Counted from the first letter of the stretch, positions 1-6,493 are shown. The stretch: DNA of 10,291 nucleotides from a bacterium (GCA_009920585.1 RFZT01000067.1:1-10291), one strand, 5' to 3'. Notes: a model not told the origin generated them from the sequence alone. Numbers and translations are program-made.

Positions 1-185
1 CCGTGCTGGAGGAGTCCGCTAAACTCGAAGCGGCGATCCCTCCCCCTGCGGGTCACTCCGCCGGTGAGGAAATTCCCGTTCGTATCGAAAGCCGCGTGAG
101 TGAACTGGGCAACCTAGAGATCTTCTTCGTGCATCCGCCTTCTGGTGAGAAGTGGAAGTTGGAATTCAACGTGCGAATGCAATAA
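1..185 (+). CDS. C-terminal end of an Hsp70-family (DnaK-like) protein, 5' end outside the window
   Basis: The frame is open from the left edge to a TAA at 183-185, so this is the last 60 or so residues of a gene that starts outside the window. The Met codon at position 3 is internal, not a start. The end of the protein (SRVSELGNLEIFF, then WKLEFNVR) resembles the closing beta-strands of Hsp70-family proteins that are encoded next to a larger Hsp70 partner. A similar pattern recurs inside the next gene at residues 535-575 (TTLRSTGLLRVELLC, then WPLEFSLRG), which supports the two genes being paralogues. It probably forms an operon with the gene 5 nt downstream. The role inferred is an ATP-dependent chaperone-like protein of unknown client. 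The ATPase domain is not visible here, so the family call rests on a short tail and on context. Confidence 0.7.
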   Translation, partial: VLEESAKLEAAIPPPAGHSAGEEIPVRIESRVSELGNLEIFFVHPPSGEKWKLEFNVRMQ

Positions 186-190
186 GCCCG

Positions 191-2881
191 ATGGTCCGCT
201 ACCGCATTGGCATTGATCTCGGAACGACGAACTGCGCACTCGCCTCGATCCCAGCGTCCAATCACGACGCCTATTCCACCGTTTTAGAAATCCCTCAGCA
301 AGAGACCGCTCACTCGTCTGCATCCCATTCGACATTACCTTCCTTTTTGTATTTGCCCGCCGATGCGACGAAAAAATCGTGGATCACTGGTCAGTGGGCG
401 AGATCCCGCTCGGGCGAAGTTCCTGGACGCGTCATAAGCTCTGCCAAGTCTTGGCTCGTCCATCATGCCGCTGACCGCCGCGCGCGCTTTTTACCATTGG
501 GAACTGCGGATATCTCTGCCGAAGACCAACTCAGCCCCGTGATGGCCCTTTCGACCTTGTTGCGCGATCTTGCTCAAGCTTGGAACGCGGCGCATCCCGA
601 TGCTCCCCTCGCCCATCAGGATCTCGCTATCACCGTCCCGGCTTCCTTTGACCCCGCCGCCCAACAACTCACTCTCGAAGCCGCGAAGGAAGCGGGCTTT
701 CCCGAATCCACTATTCTCCTCGAGGAACCGCAGGCCGCCTTTTATGCTTGGATGGAGAAGAACCGCGATGGATTAAGCTCTCTGGCGAACGCTGGCCGCA
801 AGTCCCACGTTCTTGTCGTGGATATCGGGGGCGGCACGACGGACTTCAGCCTCTTCGCCATCGATGCAACTCAGGAAAGCGGTCTACCCGGACTGCACCG
901 GATCGCCGTCAGCGACCATCTTTTACTCGGCGGTGATAACCTCGATTTAGCATTGGCCCATTTTTTGGAGCAGCGGATTGTTCCTGGTGGTCAGCTTCCC
1001 GCAGGAACGTTCGCTCAATTGGTCTCACGCAGTCGGGAGATCAAAGAAGAAAGCCTTTCACAAAAAACCGACCCCTCCCATATTTGGCCCGTCGCCGTTG
1101 CGAAACCGGGCGCCTCACTTCTGGCCGGAACCCTCCGCACCGAGATCACCGAAGCGGAAATCGTGAAGGTGCTTCTCGGTGGGTTCTTTCCCTCGGTCGG
1201 CGCTGGCGAGCGCCCGCTCAAAGCCACTGCCGGACTCCGTGAAATGGGGCTCCCCTATGCCAAGGACGCCGCCATCACTCGCCATCTGGCTGATTTTCTT
1301 CGTGAACGAGAACCCGTGGATTTCTTGCTTTTCAACGGCGGACTCACCCGAGCCCCCGCGATTCGGCAAATCATTTTGGAACACCTCACCCGCTGGCAGG
1401 ATGCTCGCTCGCCGCGCGTTTTGGAAAACCCACACCCCGATCTCGCGGTGGCATGCGGAGCCGCTCGATATCTGCACCTGAAGGCCATTGGCGATCGCTC
1501 TCAAATCGAGGCCGGTGCGTCCCACTCCTACTACATTGATGTGGGTGCTGGAAACCTGCTCTGCGTTCTCCCACAAGGCTCAGAACCTGAGTCACCACAG
1601 ATCGCACGTCAGAAGGGCTTAAAAGCCCTCATCGGCAAACCAGCCACGTTTGCACTTCTCCGCCATGGGCGACGTCCCCGTGACAAAACCGGAACCATCG
1701 TCCGCCGGGATGACTCGGGATTCACCGATCTTCCCGCCGCAGAAACCCTCCTCAAACCACCAGAAGGATCAAAAATCCCAAAGGATCCGAATGTTCGGGT
1801 CAAACTCCGCACAACATTGCGATCCACCGGACTCCTCCGCGTCGAACTTCTGTGCGATGATCCCGCGTTGCGTTGGGAACGTTCTTGGCCACTCGAATTC
1901 TCTCTTCGCGGTAACGTGGCTACGTCAACCGTGACGGCAAAAAAAAGCGCATCCATCCCCACCGATGCCGTCGAGCGAACAGCGGAAGTGATGGCGGCGT
2001 ATCTGGATGGATCCCGCAAATCGAATCAAAAGCTCACCGCCAATGCCGTTTTTTCCTCTGCCGAGAAAGCCATGGGATCTCCCAAAGCCGAATGGAACGG
2101 CGGCATTGTCCGCGCACTCTTTGATTCTTGGTTGAATCTCGCCCACCTGCGCACGGCATCCGCTGACACTGAAGAAACATGGTTCCAAGTGGCAGGGTAC
2201 CTCCTGCGCCCCGGATGTGGAATGGCAGGCGATCCAGAGCGTGTCGAAGCCATTGCAAAAATCCTCACCGAGACTCCGACCCACTTCTCAGGAGCGATCA
2301 AAATCCAACGCTGGATTTGCGCCAGACGCGTCGCCGCGGGATTCCACGCTGAGCAAGCCTCCGCTATCTGGAAAGTAGCCGCGAACGAATGGCGCGAAGG
2401 CGCCACGCCGTCAGCAGAGATCGCTCTTCTCGCAGGCGCGCTCGAGTCGCTACCCGTCGAAACTCGCTCCGTACTAGCCCGTCGTCTTGCCGCTGCCATT
2501 ACAACGAACCCGCAAAATACCGCCTTTTGGAAAGCCCTCGGACGCCTGCTCACGCGCGTCCTCTTGCATGCCGGAGCCGACCAGATTCTTCCACCCGAGG
2601 TCGTCGTCGAGATATGGGAATCGCTGAGGAATACCGAAGTTGCCGAGTCGATCCGTCCGGAAGCCGGTGCGGCTTGGTTGCGTGCAGCGAGGCTTACGGG
2701 CCTTCGTCCGATCGATGTTCCCAAAGGTTGCCGCCATCAAATCCAATCCGAGCTACGCCACTGGGGGCTCAATGAGGTCCGCCGGCGTTTGCTAGACGAG
2801 GTCGTTCCTGTCGTTACCGCAGACCAAACAGGATTGCTTGGCGAGAACCCGCCGCCTGGCTTGAGCCTCGTTGTCGGGTAG
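191..2881 (+). CDS. Large Hsp70-family protein with C-terminal DUF3731-like region
   Basis: This 896-residue protein is an actin-fold ATPase of the Hsp70 superfamily. Visible motifs are the first phosphate loop GIDLGTTNC (residues 7-15), ITVPASFD (from 147) followed by LLEEPQAAFYAW, the second phosphate loop DIGGGTTD (211-218) and the adenosine-side motif FNGGLTRAP (from 381). Residues 535-575 resemble the end of the upstream Hsp70. About 300 further residues follow, alpha-helical in appearance, in place of the usual substrate-lid domain. By length and position this matches the DUF3731 type of Hsp70 protein. ATG 191 is chosen because the conserved N-terminus begins there. A GTG at 152 would add 13 residues with no family support and would overlap the upstream gene. 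The upstream stop is 5 nt away and there is no strong Shine-Dalgarno, so translational coupling is likely. The role is presumably chaperone-like in the cytoplasm, with unknown client. Confidence 0.9.
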   Translation: MVRYRIGIDLGTTNCALASIPASNHDAYSTVLEIPQQETAHSSASHSTLPSFLYLPADATKKSWITGQWARSRSGEVPGRVISSAKSWLVHHAADRRARFLPLGTADISAEDQLSPVMALSTLLRDLAQAWNAAHPDAPLAHQDLAITVPASFDPAAQQLTLEAAKEAGFPESTILLEEPQAAFYAWMEKNRDGLSSLANAGRKSHVLVVDIGGGTTDFSLFAIDATQESGLPGLHRIAVSDHLLLGGDNLDLALAHFLEQRIVPGGQLPAGTFAQLVSRSREIKEESLSQKTDPSHIWPVAVAKPGASLLAGTLRTEITEAEIVKVLLGGFFPSVGAGERPLKATAGLREMGLPYAKDAAITRHLADFLREREPVDFLLFNGGLTRAPAIRQIILEHLTRWQDARSPRVLENPHPDLAVACGAARYLHLKAIGDRSQIEAGASHSYYIDVGAGNLLCVLPQGSEPESPQIARQKGLKALIGKPATFALLRHGRRPRDKTGTIVRRDDSGFTDLPAAETLLKPPEGSKIPKDPNVRVKLRTTLRSTGLLRVELLCDDPALRWERSWPLEFSLRGNVATSTVTAKKSASIPTDAVERTAEVMAAYLDGSRKSNQKLTANAVFSSAEKAMGSPKAEWNGGIVRALFDSWLNLAHLRTASADTEETWFQVAGYLLRPGCGMAGDPERVEAIAKILTETPTHFSGAIKIQRWICARRVAAGFHAEQASAIWKVAANEWREGATPSAEIALLAGALESLPVETRSVLARRLAAAITTNPQNTAFWKALGRLLTRVLLHAGADQILPPEVVVEIWESLRNTEVAESIRPEAGAAWLRAARLTGLRPIDVPKGCRHQIQSELRHWGLNEVRRRLLDEVVPVVTADQTGLLGENPPPGLSLVVG

Positions 2882-2890
2882 TCGCACAGC

Positions 2891-3478
2891 TTAGAGTTGC
2901 TGACTGATATACCCAAGAATGTTCGAGCGTCCATCCCTCGTCTTGGTGGAGGTAAAGAAACACTCGGGTGGCTCGGAACACCACTCGGCTATGGCCGCAA
3001 GGAACTGATCGGCATTCCTCTTGAGCGGTCCCGCCTTGAGTTTGTCGGCTTTGGTGAAAACAATCGCGAACGGTCGCTGTAACTCACAAAGCCAACTCAC
3101 AAACTCGACATCGATCACCTGGGGCTCCAAGCGGGAATCAATGAGGACAAAGATGCGAACCAGATTCGGACGCAACCCTAGGAAATTTGCGACCGATTGT
3201 TCGAACTTGGAGCGGTTGTCCCTTGCCACTTTCGCGTAGCCATAGCCGGGCAGATCGACGAGGCGCCATTGCCCGTTGATTTTAAAAAAATTGATCAGGC
3301 GCGTGTGCCCAGGCGTCTGCGAAACCTTCGCGAGCCCCGCTTTACCGACCAGCAGATTGAGTAGCGAGGACTTGCCTACGTTGGATCGACCAATGAAGGC
3401 GAACTCCGGCACCTCATCGACGGGGCAGTGGGCAATGTCCGGATGGCTTCGCTCAAAAACAGCTTCATTGATTCGCAT
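2891..3478 (-). CDS. engB: Ribosome biogenesis GTP-binding protein EngB (YsxC/YihA)
   Basis: This 195-residue protein is a small TRAFAC GTPase of the EngB/YsxC/YihA family, which acts in assembly of the large ribosomal subunit. All G motifs are present: G1 GRSNVGKS (30-37), the switch I Thr in QTPGHTR (54-60), G3 DLPGYG (75-80), G4 TKAD (142-145) and a G5-like TSTKT (176-180). The length is normal for the family, and the GRSNVGKSSL signature is characteristic. Start ATG 3478 is chosen because the family N-terminus begins shortly before the G1 loop. The alternative Met at 3550 would overlap the upstream aguB gene by more than 60 nt. The gene begins 5 nt after the aguB stop with no strong ribosome binding site, so coupled translation from the aguB transcript is likely. 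It converges on the Hsp70 gene with 9 bp between stop codons. Confidence 0.95.
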   Translation of the reverse strand: MRINEAVFERSHPDIAHCPVDEVPEFAFIGRSNVGKSSLLNLLVGKAGLAKVSQTPGHTRLINFFKINGQWRLVDLPGYGYAKVARDNRSKFEQSVANFLGLRPNLVRIFVLIDSRLEPQVIDVEFVSWLCELQRPFAIVFTKADKLKAGPLKRNADQFLAAIAEWCSEPPECFFTSTKTRDGRSNILGYISQQL

Positions 3479-3483
3479 GAAGC

Positions 3484-4368
3484 TCAGTCTATGAAACGCC
3501 GCGTGATATCGCCGTAAAAATCGATGCGCCTGTCGCGAAGGAATGGCCAATGCGTGCGCTGGGTATCGACGACCTCCAGATCGACCTCGACCACGAGTAC
3601 CTCCGCTTGATCTACCGACCCGCGAACAAGGATCTGACCGGAGGGATCGGCTACGAAACTTTGCCCCCAGAATTCGATCCCATCGCCGCCATCCGGCGCC
3701 TCATGACCGATGCGGTTCGGCGCGACGACGTAGCACCCATTCGCGATGGCGTGTCCACGCTGCACAGTTTCCCATGAGGAATGATGCCGATCGCCGTATT
3801 TGGCTTTCTCCGAAGGGTGCCAACCTATCGCCGTCGGATAGAACAAAATTTGAGCCCCTTGAAGAGCCGTGAGCCGAGCCGCTTCGGGATACCATTGATC
3901 CCAACAAACACAGACCCCGATACGACCGAACTTCGTATCCCATGCCCGAAACCCAAGATCTCCAGGAGTGAAATAGAACTTCTCGTAAAAGAGAGGGTCA
4001 TCAGGAATGTGCATCTTCCGGTATTTTCCCAAAAAGGATCCATCCGCATCGATGATAGCGGCCGTGTTGTGATAGAGGCCGGGAGCGCGACGTTCGAAGA
4101 GAGAGGCGATGATCACCACCCCAAGTTCACGCGCGAGGGATTGAAACAAGTCCGTCGTCGGCCCGGGGATCGATTCCGCGAGGCTGAAATACTTGTGATC
4201 CTCGATCTGGCAGAAGTACACCGACATGAAAAGCTCCTGAAGACAGATGATATTCGCGCCCTTGGCCGCAGCTTCCTTGATGCCACGCAAAGCGGCAGCG
4301 AGATTGGCTTCCACATCCGTTGTGCAAGCATTTTGAACGACCCCGACCTTCACGAGCGAATTTGACAT
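3484..4368 (-). CDS. aguB: N-carbamoylputrescine amidase (carbon-nitrogen hydrolase family)
   Basis: This 294-residue member of the nitrilase superfamily would hydrolyse N-carbamoylputrescine to putrescine, CO2 and ammonia, the last step of the agmatine route to putrescine. The Glu-Lys-Cys triad is visible as E45 (LQELF), K118 (YRKMHIPDD) and C155 (CWDQWYPE). The string from YRKMHIPDDP to YFTPGD, the CWDQWYPEAAR motif and the overall length are typical of plant and bacterial AguB rather than of other nitrilases. ATG 4368 is chosen because the conserved N-terminus (VKVGVVQ) begins just after it. A longer frame from 4452 would run back into the cheY-like gene. No agmatine deiminase partner is in the window. 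Its 53-nt leader contains one arm of the inverted repeat around the upstream gene and a small competing hairpin. The gene is followed at 5 nt by engB. Confidence 0.92.
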   Translation of the reverse strand: MSNSLVKVGVVQNACTTDVEANLAAALRGIKEAAAKGANIICLQELFMSVYFCQIEDHKYFSLAESIPGPTTDLFQSLARELGVVIIASLFERRAPGLYHNTAAIIDADGSFLGKYRKMHIPDDPLFYEKFYFTPGDLGFRAWDTKFGRIGVCVCWDQWYPEAARLTALQGAQILFYPTAIGWHPSEKAKYGDRHHSSWETVQRGHAIANGCYVVAPNRIGHEAPDGGDGIEFWGQSFVADPSGQILVRGSVDQAEVLVVEVDLEVVDTQRTHWPFLRDRRIDFYGDITRRFID

Positions 4369-4372
4369 CCTA

Positions 4373-4393
4373 GGGTGATATTTTTTTCCACCC
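4373..4393 (-). promoter_or_regulatory. Small hairpin in the aguB leader, competing with the long-range inverted repeat
   Basis: On the minus strand GGGTG (4393 to 4389) can pair with CACCC (4377 to 4373) across an A/T-rich loop of 11 nt, ending 4 nt before the aguB start codon. The GGGTGG used here is the same segment that would pair with the C-rich leader of the cheY-like gene, so the two structures exclude each other. The stem is only 5 bp and the function is inferred. It is not a convincing terminator, because no U-tract follows it. Confidence 0.25.
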
Positions 4394-4409
4394 CCCGAGT
4401 AAATGAAAA
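4388..4409. repeat. Left arm of imperfect inverted repeat flanking the cheY-like gene
   Basis: On the + strand this arm is CCACCCCCCG followed by AGTAAATGAAAA. Its reverse complement (TTTTCATTTAC, TC, GGGGGG, TGG) matches the arm at 4799-4818 apart from a 2-nt indel and two single-base differences. It lies between the cheY-like stop and aguB. In the transcript it forms the 3' partner of a possible duplex over the cheY-like start codon. The repeat is directly visible; any role is inference. Confidence 0.7.
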
Positions 4410-4421
4410 CAAACCGAAAAC

Positions 4422-4805
4422 TCAGCTCATCACGGTTCCCAACCCTAAACATCCGAGCATTTTTGCCTGCAGATCCTTTTTCACAAAGGGCTTGGTCATG
4501 AAGGCGGTCGCACCTGCCTTGATAGCCTCCAGCATCGCATCGCGACTCCCGCCAGGCGTGAACATCAGAACTGGGAGCGCCAACCAGCGCTCGTCCGCGC
4601 GCATATCCGTGAGAAATTGAATCCCATGACTATTGGGCGCATTGCAATCAATGCAAACCAAGGAGAATCCAGACGGGTCTGCTTCCAACTCACGCAATCC
4701 TATCTGCGGATCGGAAACAGGAACACAGTGGGCACCGAGAACGGATGCGGTGGACTCTACAATACGGCGAATGAGACAAGAATCATCAATGGCGAGAATC
4801 TTCAT
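4422..4805 (-). CDS. CheY-like single-domain response regulator, diverged paralogue
   Basis: This 127-residue protein is a stand-alone receiver domain. The acidic pair D7/D8, phosphoacceptor D53 (LVCIDCN), T83 (VLMFTP) and K105 (TKPF) are all present, so it should still be phosphorylatable. It aligns without gaps to the CheY encoded just upstream (4941-5318), with roughly two thirds identical residues by eye, so the pair arose by tandem duplication. Differences cluster next to the active site: the usual Met after the phospho-Asp loop is A56 (NAPNSHG against NMPNMNG), and TTEG is TPGG after T83. This could change output partners or phosphorylation lifetime. It is separated from the upstream cheY by 135 nt carrying a possible terminator and promoter, and it is bracketed by an inverted repeat. 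No Shine-Dalgarno is visible; the leader is C-rich instead. Confidence 0.9.
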   Translation of the reverse strand: MKILAIDDSCLIRRIVESTASVLGAHCVPVSDPQIGLRELEADPSGFSLVCIDCNAPNSHGIQFLTDMRADERWLALPVLMFTPGGSRDAMLEAIKAGATAFMTKPFVKKDLQAKMLGCLGLGTVMS

Positions 4806-4818
4806 TTACGGGGGGAGG
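4799..4818. repeat. Right arm of imperfect inverted repeat, overlapping the cheY-like start codon
   Basis: On the + strand the arm reads TCTTCATTTACGGGGGGAGG. Its complement is the translation start region of the cheY-like gene, whose ATG is at 4805-4803. Paired with 4388-4409 in RNA it would give 18 Watson-Crick pairs plus one G-U pair, with one U-U mismatch and a 2-nt bulge. Both arms are bordered on the outside by T-runs (4381-4387 and 4819-4822), which may be low complexity or a trace of an insertion event. Confidence 0.7.
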
Positions 4819-4832
4819 TTTTAACTATCGAA

Positions 4833-4862
4833 ATACTAATGCCCCTGAAAAGCGGATGTAAA
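4833..4862 (-). promoter_or_regulatory. Possible sigma70-type promoter for the cheY-like gene
   Basis: On the minus strand TTTACA (4862 to 4857, five of six to the -35 consensus) is followed by an 18-nt spacer and TAGTAT (4838 to 4833, four of six to the -10 consensus). Transcription would start about 20 nt before the cheY-like ATG. It lies just downstream of the candidate terminator, as expected for a separately controlled gene. The consensus match is moderate and unverified. Confidence 0.35.
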
Positions 4863-4863
4863 C

Positions 4864-4898
4864 AAAAAAAGTGTCCTGCACCCGGGCGCATCTGTGCA
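4864..4898 (-). terminator. Possible weak terminator after cheY
   Basis: On the minus strand TGCAC (4898 to 4894) can pair with GTGCA (4881 to 4877) around a GC-rich loop of 12 nt, and a run of seven T follows at 4870 to 4864. The stem is only 5 bp and the T-run begins 6 nt after its foot, so termination is likely partial at best. It would close the upstream chemosensory operon and let the second cheY respond to its own promoter. Confidence 0.3.
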
Positions 4899-4940
4899 CG
4901 CAGCGTAAGTCGCTAGAGGGTGAAATTTAGCCCGCGCTTT

Positions 4941-5318
4941 TTACTCAAAGCCCAAGCCTAGGCAGTCGAGCATTTTCGTTTGGAGATCCTTCTCGAAAAA
5001 AGGCTTCGTCATGTAAGCCGTCGCGCCGGCTTTGATGGCAGTGATAATGGCGTCCTTACTGCCTTCGGTGGTCAACATAAGAACGGGAAGATCCTTCCAA
5101 CGACCATCTGCACGGATATGCTTGAGAAAATCTAGGCCATTCATGTTTGGCATATTCCAATCCAGACAAACGAGTGAAAAACCGGAAGGATCAGCTTCGA
5201 GGCGATCCACCCCGATCTTGCCATCCTCAGCAGTAACACACTCCGCTCCCAGCACGGAGGCTGCAGAGGCCACAAGGCGACGGATCAGCATAGAATCATC
5301 AACGGCGAGGATTTTCAT
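4941..5318 (-). CDS. cheY: CheY chemotaxis response regulator
   Basis: This 125-residue stand-alone receiver domain would be phosphorylated by a CheA kinase not present in this window and carry the output signal. Canonical residues are D7/D8, phosphoacceptor D53 in LDWNMPNMNG, T83 in VLMLTTEG and K105 in MTKPF. The length and the MKILAVDDSMLIRR opening are typical of CheY. It keeps the family consensus better than its downstream paralogue, so it is probably the ancestral copy. It starts 46 nt after the last base of the soluble receptor-like gene. No clear Shine-Dalgarno is visible in that gap. A weak candidate hairpin and T-run follow the stop codon. Whether the output is flagellar, pilus-based or non-motile cannot be told from this window. 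Confidence 0.92.
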   Translation of the reverse strand: MKILAVDDSMLIRRLVASAASVLGAECVTAEDGKIGVDRLEADPSGFSLVCLDWNMPNMNGLDFLKHIRADGRWKDLPVLMLTTEGSKDAIITAIKAGATAYMTKPFFEKDLQTKMLDCLGLGFE

Positions 5319-5363
5319 AAGACAATATAGGGTGCGGGTTAATGGAAAAATAGCACTTGGAAA

Positions 5364-6458
5364 CTACGAGGCCATTTGTTGAATGATCAGCGAGTTCCAA
5401 CCGGTCGAATAGGTTTCATAACCAGGAGCGACCGCCAAGGCAAAGAGCGTGTGCGTCCCGTTATAATCACCAATCACAAAGCCTTTCCCTTGGTGGATGA
5501 GAGCGTCCAATTGAGGGAGATTGATGCGCTCTTTGAGAATCGCATTTTTTGTGTCAGCGAGGACATGTCCTGCTGAATCAATGATGCAAACACGGGAGAC
5601 ATCTTTTTCCGAAGGTGAGAGAGGCGTGCGGTGAACGATCGTCTGTGCGAGGGCTTCCCAGTTAAAAAGGATACCCAGCACGCCGATCAATTCCCCATTG
5701 GATTGGCCGTTGCGACGAACGCCGCAAGAATAGGCAAGAATGTGCTGCCCTTGAACTAAAGGCGACGAGTGAACGCTCTCGAACCCAAAATCATCCCCGC
5801 TCGCGGATGTGCGGGCTTTACGGAACCAGTCGTTGGCCGCCACGTTCATTCCGATCGATTTGAAGCGACCTGAGCGACCATTGGCGATGACCGTGCCATT
5901 CAAATCGCACAACACAATGTCGTAGTAAACAGTGTAGGCATTGAGGATCACTCCCAAACGCTCGCAGGCGAAGCGGGATGAATCTGGGCCTAGATTGGTG
6001 AGGGCTTCCACCGCACTCGAATCCGTAGCCCACCAGCGCACGTCGCAGGAACGCTCGTAGAGATTGCGATCAATGAGATCAATATTGGTCATGGCCAGAT
6101 CCACAAGTCGTGCCCCCCGAACGACGGAATCCAATCGACTGCTGATGTCCGAAAGCTGGGTGATGTCCTGTTTTGTCTCTTGAGCTAATCCCTCGGCTAC
6201 TCGAGCGGTGTTGGTCGAGAGGTTGCCAATTTCATTCGCGACCACGGCAAACGTCCGTCCTGCATCTCCCGCTTTGGCAGCTTGTATTTGCGCGTTAAAG
6301 GACAGCAAACGAACACGCATGTTAATATCATCAATTTGTCGAAGCGAGTTGTTCATCTTGCTCGCGATGCTTTTGGATAGATGCCTGATACTTTCAATCC
6401 AGTTGTCGAAAGAATCCGTATTCGAAGAGCCTGCAGGTTGTATTTGTTGGTTATCCAT
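5364..6458 (-). CDS. Soluble chemoreceptor-like protein: N-terminal signalling hairpin, C-terminal Cache-like sensor
   Basis: This 364-residue protein has no hydrophobic segment or signal peptide and should be cytoplasmic. Residues 17-125 are helical with a chemoreceptor tip: LLSFNAQIQAAKAG (51-64), then DAGRTFAVVANEI (65-77). Aligned to E. coli Tsr, E385 is replaced by Q59 and R388 by K62, while R394, F396 and V398 equivalents are kept (R68, F70, V72). The arms are too short to hold methylation helices, and no methylation consensus is seen. From about 130 to the end is a sensor of Cache/PAS type, with two repeats of the pattern in YDIVLCDLNGTVIANG (179-194) and VCIIDSAGHVLAD (290-302), plus NDWFRKA (209-215). 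The order is opposite to a normal receptor, in which the sensor comes first. It lies 35 nt after cheR and 45 nt before cheY, within the che operon. Ligand and partners are unknown. Confidence 0.82.
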   Translation of the reverse strand: MDNQQIQPAGSSNTDSFDNWIESIRHLSKSIASKMNNSLRQIDDINMRVRLLSFNAQIQAAKAGDAGRTFAVVANEIGNLSTNTARVAEGLAQETKQDITQLSDISSRLDSVVRGARLVDLAMTNIDLIDRNLYERSCDVRWWATDSSAVEALTNLGPDSSRFACERLGVILNAYTVYYDIVLCDLNGTVIANGRSGRFKSIGMNVAANDWFRKARTSASGDDFGFESVHSSPLVQGQHILAYSCGVRRNGQSNGELIGVLGILFNWEALAQTIVHRTPLSPSEKDVSRVCIIDSAGHVLADTKNAILKERINLPQLDALIHQGKGFVIGDYNGTHTLFALAVAPGYETYSTGWNSLIIQQMAS

Positions 6459-6493
6459 ATTTGTTGAATTGGTCAGACGATTGGGACGAAATT

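Noticed and set aside
152..190. GTG start adding 13 residues to the large Hsp70
   Set aside because: It would overlap the upstream gene, and the conserved Hsp70 N-terminus starts right after ATG 191.
1115..1576. 153-residue minus-strand frame opposite the Hsp70 ATPase domain
   Set aside because: Shadow of conserved Hsp70 coding sequence; no domain or ribosome binding site.
2026..2724. 232-residue minus-strand frame opposite the large Hsp70
   Set aside because: Arg/Ser/Ala-rich low-complexity translation with no motifs, fully inside a secure gene on the other strand.
2840..2960. Hairpins near the convergent stops (ACCCG/CGGGT, CAGC/GCTG) as terminators
   Set aside because: Stems of 4-5 bp, with no adjacent T-run on either strand.
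3479..3550. N-terminal extension of EngB from a Met at 3550
   Set aside because: It would overlap aguB by more than 60 nt, and the extra residues have no EngB family support.
3781..4365. 194-residue + strand frame opposite aguB
   Set aside because: It overlaps the catalytic core of AguB on the other strand and has no recognisable features.
4369..4452. N-terminal extension of AguB from a Met at 4452
   Set aside because: It runs back into the cheY-like gene and precedes the conserved nitrilase-fold start.
4422..4805. Idea that the second cheY is a phosphorylation-dead pseudo-receiver
   Set aside because: D7, D8, D53, T83 and K105 are all present; only flanking positions differ.
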